Origin: Glandiceps talaboti
Taxonomy: Eukaryota > Hemichordata > Enteropneusta > Spengelidae
Length of the DNA stretch: 45,000 bases
Reading direction: 5' to 3'
Assembly: GCF_964340395.1 (NCBI RefSeq)
Contig: NC_135560.1
Location: 22,099,175-22,144,174 of the forward strand
Each line of letters begins with the position of its first letter. The first letter of the stretch is position 1. The position numbers and the translations under genes are program-made. Positions 1-19,293 of the stretch are shown in pieces. The notes under the pieces are model-generated. The model saw only the letters and a list, made by a program, of their open reading frames with translations. It was not told where the DNA came from and made no database searches.

Positions 1-78
<78 letters not shown>
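1..78. repeat. (TGA)n microsatellite
   Basis: An uninterrupted trinucleotide run of 26 units starts at the first base, so the array continues outside the window. From its end to the first recognised exon at 510 I see no coding sequence. This stretch is presumably intron of the Na+/Ca2+ exchanger gene. Confidence 0.95.
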
Positions 79-79
<1 letters not shown>

Positions 80-509
80 ACATATAATCACTATTCATCA
101 TTAGTCAATTATGTCTCAATTTCCACATTATTCACTTCATCGCTCTTCAAAAGGCCGCATTACAAGGAAAGAACAACCTTGATACACTTTACAATATGAC
201 ACCTGAAACAGGGTAGCGTTTGCCACGCGATAAAAGTCTTGCCAACAGAGCCTACGTAGTCAGAAAGCCATTACATGGTGTTGGTGTTTTTTCTGATTAC
301 TTACTGGTCTGTTACACCTAATTACATGTAATAACTGTTTCAATAGGTTCAAAGTAGACCAATTCATGTCCGCAATGATCATGATCATGAGATCACAAAG
401 AATCTCATTTCCTTCCCCATCTTAATCCATAACCCAAGTAATCGTATTTTGGGTTTTCTTTCTTGACCTAACTAAATATTTCCCATTTCCGTTCTTTTTA
501 TCTCATCAG

Positions 510-1244
510 TCAAGTACATTATCTTTATGGCCAATGCTTCGAGACCTTTTTGGCATAATAATTAGCGTTTTAGCACTGATATTTGTGATAAAGGACGAAC
601 GTGTCTACTGGTAAGGAGATACTAACTATTCTATAATAATTACTTGCTATCAAATTCTACAAAATCTAACGAAAATTATTTTACAGGAGGAGTATTTGAC
701 TATTTACTTTATCTGTTCATTTTATTGTTTTATTTGTTTGGGTTAAGTGTATCTTAGGTCAAATAAAAAATATTCTCGCAAGCCAGAGTACATATATCCC
801 CTGAAAAAATAACATACCGATTTACCTACCCTATTTTCTGAAGCAATGTTATCGGAAACAAACACTTTTTTTATTTTCGCCCTATGACATCAGTACCAAC
901 ACTTAAACTTTGAAGCTTGCATATTCTGTATGGTTTTTTTAATTGCTCTAAAAGCAGACACCCTTAATTATTTACAGGTATGAGGCAACTATTCTTATAT
1001 TTCTCTACGGATTTTACATCTTCGTGATGTATTTCAATAAAAGACTTAGTAACTTCATAGAAAGCCAATTTGAGAAAGTTTGCCAAAATTCTGAAACAGA
1101 CAAGGAGGAAACGGTACAGATTCTGAAAGAAGAGGTAAACGACACACGACCGAACGATTCCTCGAGTGTTGTTGCAAACGATGAAAACATAGGTTTGTAG
1201 AATCATTCCGATGTCATTCGCAACTTATACAACTTATGTATATT

Positions 1245-1287
<43 letters not shown>

Positions 1288-1438
1288 CACGTGTACATAC
1301 ATACATACATACATACATACACGCACGCACACACACACACACACACACACAGACACACAAACACACACACACACACACACATATATATACACACACACAT
1401 ACATACATACACACATACATATATATTATATATAGACA

Positions 1439-1498
<60 letters not shown>

Positions 1499-4400
1499 AT
1501 ACAAGTACAGGAGTCAGCACTTACTCAGGGTGCTTTGACTAGGTGAACAACGTGTCAACTGTTGCATGCCTTTCCTTTCCTTTCCTTTCCACTGTAAGTG
1601 AGAAGTCAGCTAATATAACTTTAACCTTTAACCTGATTGCATTTAAATGATTCACAAGGTAGCTGCCTATTAGGGTCACCAACTTATAAGAATTGAAGCG
1701 ATACATCACACAAATATGACATTGACGAAATGTCTACAAGTATGAGTTTATTTCTTTTTGTTTGTTTTGTTTGTTTGTTTGTTTCTTTGTTTCTTTCTTT
1801 GTTTCATTCAGCACAGTTAAAAGTAAAAATAATACACTTTATAAAGTCAACTACAAAACCACTTTCCTGTGCTTGGATAACACACTAAATTCGGAAGACT
1901 TATTTCCATCGTGATCGAATATGAACTTTTATTTTTCTATTCTTGCAGAAAGTGATGTTTTAAACGAAGAGGATGAAGTGACTGAGGACACGGAAACCTG
2001 TTCCTCGTCGTTTCGACCACCAAGTGGTTATCTAAAAATGATCTATTGGATAATTACGCTGCCAATAAAAATAGCGTATTTTGTCACAATACCAGACTGC
2101 AAAAGGCCTCGTTGGCGGCGATGGTATATGCTTACAGCGTTCATGTCGGCCGTGTGGTTTGGTTTCATAGCCTATGTCTTGGTTTGGATGATATCAGTAA
2201 CTGGTAAGTTTGTGAAGAGCTTAATGTCTCGATTCTAGGTCTTAGACTTGTATACTTGTATTGATTTTTGTTCCATTTTCTAGTCCTTTCAAACAAATAT
2301 CAATAAATAGATGTTCCTTTAGTGACGGAAGTCATTCAACTTGGGGAATTCAATAACAAGAAGATAGAGAGTAGGACAAGGAAAGGCAGAAAAACATGAA
2401 GAAGGTGATTTTTTTACTTTTTTTACTTTTTAAAAAAACATCGACCAACCGAACCATAGTTACCATAAAAAGGTAAATGAGAAACATTTTTTTAAAAATA
2501 GGGTCACGGGGGGGGGGGGGTGTCACCCTTGCATTCAATGGTGTATCAACAGAACCCCCAGTCAGCCAAGTGTAGTATACATGTACATTTACTTTAAGTA
2601 TTCACACGAGTGCTCGTGGTGTTTTCTCTGAGCGAATGTAATTTCCCAAGCGAAGTGGGGAAGTTCTGTCATTATATATAGCATTAATTTAGTTATAATG
2701 GGTTATGTGCATAATTAATTATTTCAGTAATAAGGCTATATCTAAAGAGTGCAAACTGAAAACTCCATATCATTAATTACATGCATTGGCGATGACAAAG
2801 AATAAATGTCGTATAAAACCTGTTGCTGACATTTTTTTAAGTTTGGGTGATTAATTTGCATACAATTAATGTTTTTCGGCAATAAGGCTGTCTCTTAAGA
2901 GTGTAAGCTTCAAATTTTATGAAATGTGGTACACACATCAATCACAACAGTGTGCACTTCCCCGATGAATTTGTTGATGTAGCTTGTAGTTTTAATGACA
3001 TAACAAAGCACATATCGTATAAAACCTTTCGGCATAGTTTTATTTTTTAATGAGTGATTTCTTCATTCGTTATATGCACTGATAATGACAAGGCATACAT
3101 ATTTGACGAAGTTTTTTGTGTAGTTTTAAATTATGTGTTAATTGCCTAATTTTTAGCCCCAAACGGGCACAGCCCAGAGGAAGCTATTTATATTTCGTTC
3201 CACCCGTGTTTCCATCTGTCTGTCCATCTTTCCACCTGTCCATTCATGTGTTCATCCTCATATATATGGTATGCACCAACCGATGTCAAACAAATCTATT
3301 ACAAAGGTAACAAGCTATGTGAGAAATATACACGTCATATGTTTTGCGATTGCAAATATGGCCGAATGGTGGCTATATTTGTTCTTAAATTTCACAATAT
3401 GCATCATATTGATAAAATATGAGGGTCCTCTAAGATTTGACCTTTGACCTTGAAAGTCTTCTTCAAGGTTTAATAACCAAAGTTGGGTTATCGTCATAGA
3501 TTTTTGAATCAAACATTTCAAGTGATAAAACTAGTGGTGACTTGGGTTTGACAATGTGAAGACACTGATATGCAAAGTCTTTTAATTTCATGACCTGTAT
3601 AGCAAAATGGTGACCATAGTCAGTGAAAGAATAACACATTTTGCCTGTTATCTTAAAAGTTAAATATATATGGACATAACTGAAGTGTCTACCCCATAAT
3701 ATCAGTGATAAGCTTTCTAATGAGAGAATGACCTTTGACCTTGACATTTTCAATGAGCAATGACTGAATTTTGTCTTTCTATACCTTTCAAGAAGTTAAA
3801 TAAAGAAAGATTCCATTTAAATGTCTATACCTCAAAGGTCAGCTTTCTTTCTACACCTTGACCTTTGACTTTGACCTTCAAGATCAAATAGCAAATTGGT
3901 TAATAAATCATGAAGTTTTGTATCTAGAGACACCATTCACCGTTGCACTGTCAATAACTTAACCCCACCAGTTGGGTGCTATGTCTTTAATGAAGGCTTG
4001 TCGATAATAAGGAAATATCTGTAGAATACAAGCTTTGAATTTTAGATAGTTTGATACATGTTTTGATGGTAATGAAATACATTTGTAAAACTTGTTGATG
4101 TAGCTTATAACCATCATAGTTCATCTGCATATAGTTGATGGTTTCCCAATACGTTCAGTATGCAAGCTTCGGTTTCTGGTTACCAGAGAAGATAAACGAT
4201 ATCATTTGGCCACTAGGGGCGCTGTTTTAGAGCCGGCACTGTGAGGGCCGGCCAGAATAATGTAGTTTTATTTAATCAATTTGCTAATTAAGGGGTACGT
4301 CGTATGTATGGTAGCTATAGCTCAGAATTTTTGTCGTTCTTGTAACCTGTCTGTTGTTTTATGTATATCGCCTAGTGCCAAAGGCAAATTTCCATGTTTC

Positions 4401-5062
4401 AGTGGACAATAAAGTATCTTATATTTTGCATTCCAGCAATGTGTGTTGGAACAAAAATGTAATTAAGGTTTGTGATTAAAATTGATGTCATTATGTCTAT
4501 TGTACAGGTTATACAATCGGAATACCACGATTTGTTATGGCTATTGTATTTCTTGGTGCTGGCAATAGCGTACCAGACTTAGTAGCAAGTTTTCTAGTCG
4601 CTCGAGAAGGTAAGCATTCAATGCAAAATATAAACATCCCTATCCATACAACTTTCGAGTTATCTTATATATAGTCCCTCCTTTTTTCTCGTGGTCATAA
4701 GCCCGTGGTCTGACAAGGATGTGTGCAGCACCTGCCATCGCTTCGTTTCATCTTTCGTAATACAATAAAATTTCAGGATAAAATCTGACTAGTAAACCCA
4801 AATGTTATGTCTATCATACTTTATAACTACTCAGTATTGGTAAAATATCTATTCTGTAATAAATAGCTAGTGCTCAGTACATTGAGGGCGGTATAAGTAA
4901 CACAGTTACTTAGGAGCCGTGATACCGCGTTTCACGTTTAACAGCGATCATCAGACAACGCTTTTAGCGATATTTGCCATGTATATCGTTGTATGGGTAT
5001 GGTGATAGCTGTGAAGAGTGTAAAAACAGAGTTACAATTCGTCAATATTTTACTAAGTATTG

Positions 5063-5105
<43 letters not shown>

Positions 5106-5143
5106 TGACATACATACATACATACATACATACATACATACAT

Positions 5144-5192
<49 letters not shown>

Positions 5193-5229
5193 TACATACA
5201 TACATACATACATACATACATACATACAT

Positions 5230-5262
<33 letters not shown>

Positions 5263-5774
5263 TTCACACATGGTGAAATGGGACTACAAAATACCAACCA
5301 TAAAATCTTACATATCATGGATTTAGTTGACTTGCTGATTTACAAAAACAAAATTTTAGAAAATTTACAAATACATCATGGGAGACACTCGTGTAAAGTA
5401 CACGAGACAATTAACATTAATCATAATTTATTCGTGTATCTTTCATGTATATTATATCGTTGATTGCAGGACATTGGGATATGGCTGTAGCTAACTGTTT
5501 GGGAAGCAATATTTTTGAAGTTCTTCTGTGCCTCGCTGTTCCCTGGATTATCAAGATCCTTGTCATTTCCAACGCTTTTGTGCCATTCTCTTCAGAGGGG
5601 ATGATTTTAATTCCGTGTTTGGTGATACTTACAGTACTAGCCATTGAAATAGTCATTATGTGTAATGGTCGGACAATCAATCGAATTATAGGGGTCCTTT
5701 CCATAGTGATGTATATCGTCATTATAATAGTGGCATTGTTATATGGTTTGACTGTTGCTCAAAACAAGGGGTAA
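510..5774 (+). CDS. K+-dependent Na+/Ca2+ exchanger, NCKX/SLC24 family (3' part, five exons)
   Basis: Exons are 510-610, 978-1192, 1949-2203, 4508-4610 and 5470-5774 (TAA stop). All have AG/GT borders and continuous phase; upstream exons lie outside the window. NCKX proteins exchange Na+ for Ca2+ plus K+ across membranes. The first two exons join as SLWPMLRD...ERVYWYEATILIFLYGFYI, matching the family segment after the alpha-1 repeat. Exons 2 and 3 encode the acidic cytosolic loop, ending with family-typical LPIKIAYFVTIPDCKRPRWRRWYMLT and a membrane helix. Exon 4 is the alpha-2 repeat with the PD core (GAGNSVPDLVAS). Exon 5 continues it (WDMAVANCLGSNIFE) and supplies the last hydrophobic helices. 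Alpha-2 is divergent: the family's MGxTxLAAGTS reads MAIVFLGAGNS and the usual GSNxFD is GSNIFE. It may be a lineage-specific paralogue. Family certain; transport function untested. Confidence 0.9.
1244..1497. repeat. (CA)n/(CATA)n array followed by (GT)n
   Basis: A CA run interspersed with CATA blocks reaches about 1437 and is followed directly by a pure GT run at 1440-1497. It lies in the exchanger intron between exons 2 and 3. CA followed by GT on one strand is self-complementary and could fold back. Every long open frame here is repeat translation only. Confidence 0.95.
2640..4120. repeat. Degenerate dispersed-repeat tract in exchanger intron
   Basis: This intron (2204-4507) holds at least three diverged copies of one unit. 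They begin near 2731, 2880 and 4010 and share AATAAGG, TATCT, AGAGT/AGAAT and AAGCTTTGAA-like blocks. Two later copies also share TTGTTGATGTAGCTT (near 2969 and 4094). The tract also holds three TGACCTTTGAC motifs at 3438, 3729 and 3859. It looks like remnants of an old transposable element family. No coding capacity is visible. Confidence 0.5.
5069..5263. repeat. (CA)n/(CATA)n microsatellite
   Basis: Alternating CA and CATA blocks lie in the exchanger intron between exons 4 and 5, ending about 200 bases before the last exon. Long open frames on both strands here are repeat translation only. Confidence 0.95.
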
Positions 5775-6229
5775 CAAGCATTACACACACAGTGATCGTT
5801 AATTGCTAACATACGCCAAAGTTTACATTGCTATGCGTGGCAATAAGGGAGTCTTCCGTATTTACAGGGGGGGCGGAGGAAATCACACATGGTCTGTTAA
5901 ATAAGACATGACCCTCCCCCATTCTCCATTTGTAAAACGTGACCCTCCCCTTTGTCCCATTTTGTAAAACATGACCCTCCCCATGACAAATGCATATACT
6001 GAACGTTAATCAATATTCCCATGATATTTATGTATACATAGAAATTAAATCATTTTGACACTGTATTAGAAAGCAATATTTGTACATATAAAGTGACAGA
6101 CAGTAAAAGACTGGCTAGTTACATTTCCCGTATAATTCTACACAATCTAGTTAGTATCTAAAACGTGCTTTCCATGTTGTGCATACTCTGCCTGATCTGG
6201 TCACTTGTAAAAGTTCCCTGATATCATTG

Positions 6230-6230
<1 letters not shown>

Positions 6231-6328
<98 letters not shown>

Positions 6329-6374
6329 CCACCACTACCACCACCACCACCACCACCACCATCATCATCATCAG

Positions 6375-6443
<69 letters not shown>
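6231..6443. repeat. (CAT)n microsatellite with CAC interruption
   Basis: About 70 trinucleotide units, with a block of CAC/ACC repeats at about 6327-6360. The poly-Asp, poly-Ser and poly-Met open frames are artefacts of the repeat. A second CAT run lies at 6591-6646 and a degenerate one near 6751-6812. Confidence 0.95.
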
Positions 6444-6444
<1 letters not shown>

Positions 6445-6588
6445 TTTCAAAGGAACTTTAATGCTTATTTGTCCTATGTACACAAAATACTAAGATATAT
6501 ACAAAAATGGTAAAGATCGAGGTTCGATTCAATACTGTTGTACTGTATGAAGACTGATATTTACATCGAGTTCTACAAGTTGTAAGTT

Positions 6589-6590
<2 letters not shown>

Positions 6591-6646
<56 letters not shown>
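6591..6646. repeat. (CAT)n microsatellite
   Basis: A pure CAT/ATC run about 150 bases after the larger CAT array, in noncoding sequence between the convergent genes. Confidence 0.9.
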
Positions 6647-7930
6647 CCTTCAGTATTGCCATTATCAGTGTCACTTTAATCTGACTCACTGGTACTACTT
6701 GAGTCAGTACATGTATCATTGTCCGTGTTCTCTATGACATTCAAAACTAAATCATCATCATCATCACCATCATCATCATCGATATCACCACCACCATCAT
6801 CACCATCATATTTTAACAACAACATTCACGGACATTGTGCGTGATAAGGTGAGATGGTACACTCAACAAAATGTTTTATAAAACAATTTTCTTACAATAC
6901 ATATATTTTTATTTTTGTATTTTGGCATGTTAAGTACTTGTAAAAATAAATGTCGAGTGCTAATCTCACTTTTACAGCTCAAAACACACAAAACCAATTG
7001 ACAATAATTGAATCTCCAATTTGGTCACAAAACTACGGATTGTAAAATGTGACCCTCCCCCAAAAACACGTTTGTAAAATGTGACCCCCCCCCCATTCCT
7101 CCCCCCCCCTCCCCCCATAAGTACTGAAGGCCCCCTAGATTTTGGGGTGTATCGACATGACAAGTAAATTCAAAGCAAACTGGTAATAAATACATTTGCT
7201 GTAAAGGAATATTTGTATGAAAAGACTCACATTCTTGCAAACCAGAACTATTATTTCTTTGAAATAGGGACCGGCTTGTTAAGAACGGTACCGTAAAATG
7301 GTCGTGGTTTGCGACAATGAAGAGAAAAGACTGCTATTTATAGCCCTTTTCCGTAGAGCGAGTCAAAGCTATTAAATGAACTATCAAGATCAGAGAGCCT
7401 CAACACAAGGTTTCATATTGAGATAGACACCATAAAAATAACACACATACATCACTTACACTGCACTGACCATGGATTTTGTTTGAACTTCAACAGATTA
7501 CACCATGCATGCTGTTACAACTTACTGTTTATACCAGTAACTAAATACAGAGTCGCACATTGTATTCATTTGAATAATAAACGCACTATTTATTACAGCA
7601 CTATCACAACAAAATACAAAAATATCTAAAGATAATAATGTTTGCAACATCGATGTTTGACGTGATGAAATTCCACGACGTATTGCTTGTATTCACAAGC
7701 CAAAACGTCCTATTGATGACTGCACAAACACTTTGAGTGTTATCTGATTTAGACTGGAACATATCTATATCGATAGATTTCAGTCAATCCATATATGGCA
7801 AGCTGTACAGGCCAAAATTATATTCTCTTTCTCGCTGTAATGTTTGGATTTTGCCATTCATTTGTAGGGTTTCGAAGGAATTATACACATTTTTATATCG
7901 TGTTAACATTACTTGTGTATCTGTGAGTAT

Positions 7931-7931
<1 letters not shown>

Positions 7932-7983
<52 letters not shown>

Positions 7984-8015
7984 CGTATGTATGTATGTAC
8001 GTATGTATGTATGTA

Positions 8016-8080
<65 letters not shown>
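7932..8080. repeat. (GT)n/(GTAT)n microsatellite
   Basis: A GT run, a GTAT/GTAC block and a second GT run. They lie about 100 bases beyond the SLC27 stop codon, probably within that gene's 3' UTR. Confidence 0.95.
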
Positions 8081-8181
8081 TTTAATGTAGTATTACGAAT
8101 GAAATTCACATGATATTTAATCACTTTGCATATCATTTCTATATCCCAGACAATTCCATATGCAATTACATTTATATGTAG

Positions 8182-15334
<7,153 letters not shown>

Positions 15335-17381
15335 GTTGATTTCATGCAGACAAATTAGAAATACATTAAACGCGATCGATGTTTCCGTATGGTTGACACT
15401 TTGGATAACAACACACATACAACCACACCTCTTGACCTTTGCCCTGTGTCGTGCGCAAACAGTCACTGCAGATACAAATCGGTGAATAGATGGGTTCCAA
15501 GTTCACCAGCGAACGTTCTATTCTGTCTATAACAATTTATACATGTATGAATTCTTGAGATGGCAAGTTTTCTCCTGTATCCTTAGATACTGTGAGGGGC
15601 AAACTTTTAGTCAGTGTGATCAACAAAAATAACTGCAATGAAATTAAATCAAAACTGCAAATTTTATGTATACTTTAGATAAAAATAACCATTTCAGTTT
15701 CAACAATTAATTCATATTCAACGAAATTCAGAGTAAATTCAAGGAAGGTGAAAAAATCATGCTCATGGTAATTTGCACATTAAACAAATTTATGATAAAA
15801 CATGATTAGTTTTGGTTTTGTGTAACGAATCACCAAAGCGTTTTAATTGTCAAAATGAAATTTGAAGGGGATATGGGTCGGTGATATTCTGTAAAGTTTG
15901 TCTACCTCGTTTTGTATATAGCTGGCCTATTTAAAGTGTGAAATGAGTTATCATTAAATTAGTACCCAATAGATGCTAAGATGTCTATAAATAAGTGATC
16001 GATAACATCGGAAAGAGCCTGTTTTAAACCACGTGATGTAACTGGGTATCATGCTAATACTCCATGCATGCTATGACTCTTAAAAGTTTGTTGCTGGATC
16101 CTGAATTTTGACTTTTGACCCGCCCAGGCATAGTTCATGTCCCCACAATTGACAAAGTGCGATGAACTTTGAAATGTCATAAATGACTTACCTTTCACAT
16201 ACTATCATACAGAAAAGTCATCCGCATGTCCATACGAAAAGACTCAGGGACCCTACCCTACCCTACCCTAACCCCCCCCCCCATCCCCCATCCCCAAGCC
16301 CATTCTGCTCCCATATACTGCGCTGTATGGAACTTTTCACTAAAGACTATTTTTCGCTTATTTCGCTGGACAGTAAAAAAAAATAAATAAATAAATAGTG
16401 AGTAAAATGCATATTAACACAATACCAGTCTAGTGTAATAAGTAAAAATTATCCCTTTAGAGTTAGCTGAAGACTGTAAAATCGCAAAATTTTCTAGTAG
16501 CGAAAATATCTAGGCTTACATGTCCCACTAACACAGACAAACGGCATTTCTCAATGAATGGAACTAACATCGGCTGAATGAAACAAAGGTGAAAATCTGG
16601 TACAGTGTAATTTCAGGTGCAGATAGCGTTACGGTATGTGTTCTTGTAAGAAGTTGTTTATATGCGGTATTTTAGTGCACACTAAGTGGGCGGGCATTTT
16701 TTCAGGTCTACGGGTTGCGAGCACAATTAGCGAAGTGGAACGAGTTTTTCAACCTAATGTTGAGGATATACGCTAGACATAGGTCAGCGGGTAAGGGGGG
16801 GGGGGGGTATTTAACGAGAACAGCACTGTCTCTGAAGTTTATACTGTATTATAATAGTATTTTGTTCATATATTTAGTTCAATTCGGGATTTCTTTCCCT
16901 GCCGTGTTGTTTTTTCTCAACTCTTCAATTTTATTTTTCCTCCAAAACATGCAATAAACTGCGCGAATTCACAAGGTATCCATCACAACGCGTATTCCAT
17001 CTATGCATGGCAAAAGGTATGTAGCTGCAAAAGCAGAGAATTACAATGTTTACCTATGTGTGAAATGGTCACTATTGTTGCATAGAAACATTGATATTGA
17101 TATGTTCATCTACACACCCAAAATGCATCCTCATCAGCTAAATCTGCCCATTAGATTACTTAATTTGACAGAATCACCATGTCTAACCATTGCAGAACAC
17201 CCAAACCAAATTTCAGGCCAATCTGGCCCGTAATTTTGGAGTTCAAAGATTTTACCGAAAATCACGGTTGTTGAACCAAAACACAGCTCTGATGTGATCA
17301 TATTCATTTGAAAATTTTCCATCTCCACACACTAAGTAATGTTCATGAAGGCAATCGGTCTGGCGATTTTTAACTTTAAGC

Positions 17382-17386
17382 CACAT

Positions 17387-17445
<59 letters not shown>
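17382..17445. repeat. (CATA)n(CA)n microsatellite
   Basis: Six CATA units followed by about 21 CA units, in the intergenic region upstream of SLC27. Confidence 0.95.
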
Positions 17446-17446
<1 letters not shown>

Positions 17447-18343
17447 TTCACCATGCCTATAGCACTACTGATCATCAGTAAGGTTGTGCTAAAAACAAGA
17501 CGCATCAGAACTTCATACTCCATCAATAAATTTCAAAAATGTATTTTTAATATTTTTATGGTCTCAAAACATGATTACCTTCCACAAAGAATAATATAAT
17601 TACATTACAAAATGTGATGATGACAGCAAAATACAGCTATTATACAATGCCTAATCATTGTTCCTAAGTGACAAAGAGTGCACGCATCAAAGTTGTGTAA
17701 TGATAAAACTGGAACAGACAGCACAAAATTAAGGCTACTAATGGAAACAACGCATACTCTGCTAAAATTAATGCTCAATAACTTAAACCCACACAGACCC
17801 AAGTTCTTTAACTCCTATAGGTCCTTGGTTTTCATAAAGCTGTTACATTTATATCTTTAAAATAGTTCACTGGCCTGTATGAGTTAACTATTTTTAAGAC
17901 TTCGTGTCATTTTCGATGAGTTATACTATTTTATCTGGACAACAATCAGTAGTTGCCACTTCCCTAGACCAGCTCTCATCCGTGTATTCCCCGTCATGAT
18001 AACTGTTACAATGCTTGTGGCATGCATGTGACATTGTGATACAGTAATCGTTCTACTCTCTTGTTGGCTGATTATATCATTAATTTGCCTTCAAGCAAAA
18101 TGCAAGTTGTTCATTGTATAAGTTGTATCCAAGATACAACGAGTCTGACCATGTTAGAAGTAGAACTAGTCACAATGTGTAATCAAGTTGGAAGTAGAAT
18201 ATATCACCATGCTTTTCATCTTTTGGTGTTCTTGTGCTGATACTAAGTAGCGTCACAGATTTGACACTTTTTTCGTATGACATTCACATGCCACCATATA
18301 CATTAACGAGAATGGTAAACTGGTAACACAGCAAGGATCATAC

Positions 18344-18390
18344 GTGGCACCATGGATGTATTAGTGAGACTATTACATCCATGGTGGCAC
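18344..18390. repeat. Hairpin, 17-bp arms
   Basis: Arms 18344-18360 and 18374-18390 pair at 16 of 17 positions around a 13-base loop. The arm reads GTGGCACCATGGATGTA. It could be a small MITE remnant or a transcribed hairpin. No flanking duplication was recognised. Confidence 0.6.
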
Positions 18391-19233
18391 ACATGTCTAA
18401 GAGTTGGCATACAGGTAAACATCTCAGAAGAGAGGGCTTTGCGTGTTGTCTTACACTAACATATGATATTGTGGAAGAAAACTGGTCTTAATTAATTTTG
18501 TTCATTCGCCTGTTTTCTTCCTTTATATCACATCAATACTGATGTTAATGTAAGTCAAAATTCCCAACACAAGATCGACTTCTACAACATCAGCTGGACC
18601 AGCTCACCTTTCCCTGTTATCCCATTCCTGCTGTTTGAACGATGCCAAGGTCAATGGTGGGATTACATGTACGAAAAGTAAAACAGGGACTAATAACGCA
18701 GCAGCAGATGTACTCAATATTGTACATTCTCATTGGCTTTAATATTTATGGTTTAATATTTACTACATACAGTCCATATCCTAGGCAAGTGGCTACTGAT
18801 AAATGTGATATAATCATTGATGTTTTCGAGTTGACTTCTGATACTAGGGACTTTTTAAATGCCATCAAACATCTCCTTAGAGAAATCGTGAATGGAATTC
18901 AACGAAGCCATCAAAGCTTCACTCTGCACATGCTGTTGACTGGTTACCAAGAATGAATAATGTTTCCAAACTTATTATGACTTCAAATCATTCTCAGTGC
19001 AATGAATACACAGTATTTTGAGATGTTTTAATGCAAGTACACTTAGTAAGATACCAGTTATTGCCATCTATGGTAAGGCAATGATTTGATTGTCAATGGT
19101 ATCACATATGTAGAAGCACAAAACAGAAGGGTCATGACACTGCCTAAGGAGAAGACAAGATTGGTTTTGATCCAAAGAGATTCATCAGTGGATTGAATGT
19201 CTTCGTCAGGTGTTATGGCATCATGTGGTTATT

Positions 19234-19293
19234 GAAATAGCATTTTACCCATTGTTGACGAGTCCTTGTCAACAATGGGTAAAATGCTATTTC
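19234..19293. repeat. Perfect 26-bp hairpin with 8-base loop
   Basis: The left arm 19234-19259 and right arm 19268-19293 are exact reverse complements, separated by GAGTCCTT. It lies in the CLPX downstream flank, possibly in or just past its 3' UTR. Perfect pairing is unusual for a microRNA precursor, which normally has bulges, so a young inverted repeat or a snap-back duplication is at least as likely. Confidence 0.75.

Larger units (their letters stand above)
5775..8181. other. Convergent intergenic region / 3' UTRs of exchanger and SLC27 genes
   Basis: No coding exon is seen. The two flanking genes converge here. Candidate poly(A) signals are AATAAA on + at 6945-6950 and 7576-7581, and on - at 7589-7594 (TTTATT on the + strand). 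The region also holds CAT arrays, a GT/GTAT array and two copies of an AAATGTGACCCTCCCC-type motif near 5945 and 7045. UTR limits cannot be fixed from sequence alone. Confidence 0.5.

Noticed and set aside
1203-1542. Overlapping long open frames on both strands rich in His/Thr or Cys/Val
   Set aside because: They are translations of CA/GT microsatellites. The same applies at 4938-5326, 7909-8136, 13600-14081, 17252-17599 and 38379-38769.
4203-4222. CTCF-like CCACTAGGGGCGCTG
   Set aside because: One G shorter than the core consensus, so not a confident site. A similar core (TAGGGGGCACTG) near 25413 matches better but stands alone.
6151-6493. Poly-Asp / poly-Ser / poly-Met protein
   Set aside because: All three readings come from one CAT trinucleotide array. 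No splice, start or family context supports a gene.
6521-6530. Isolated B-box-like GGTTCGATTC
   Set aside because: No A box at the right distance and no tRNA folding around it.
15335-15466. Upstream in-frame start for SLC27
   Set aside because: The added 44 residues (MTVCARHRAKVKR...) lack family similarity. The conserved hydrophobic N terminus starts at the ATG at 15334.
16254-16285. Telomere-like CCCTA repeats
   Set aside because: Only four five-base units, grading into poly-C. The animal telomere unit is CCCTAA and neither end of the window is nearby.
18642-18956. 104-residue open frame in the intergenic region
   Set aside because: No recognised family or domain and no exon-like neighbours. 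Length is compatible with chance in AT-rich DNA.
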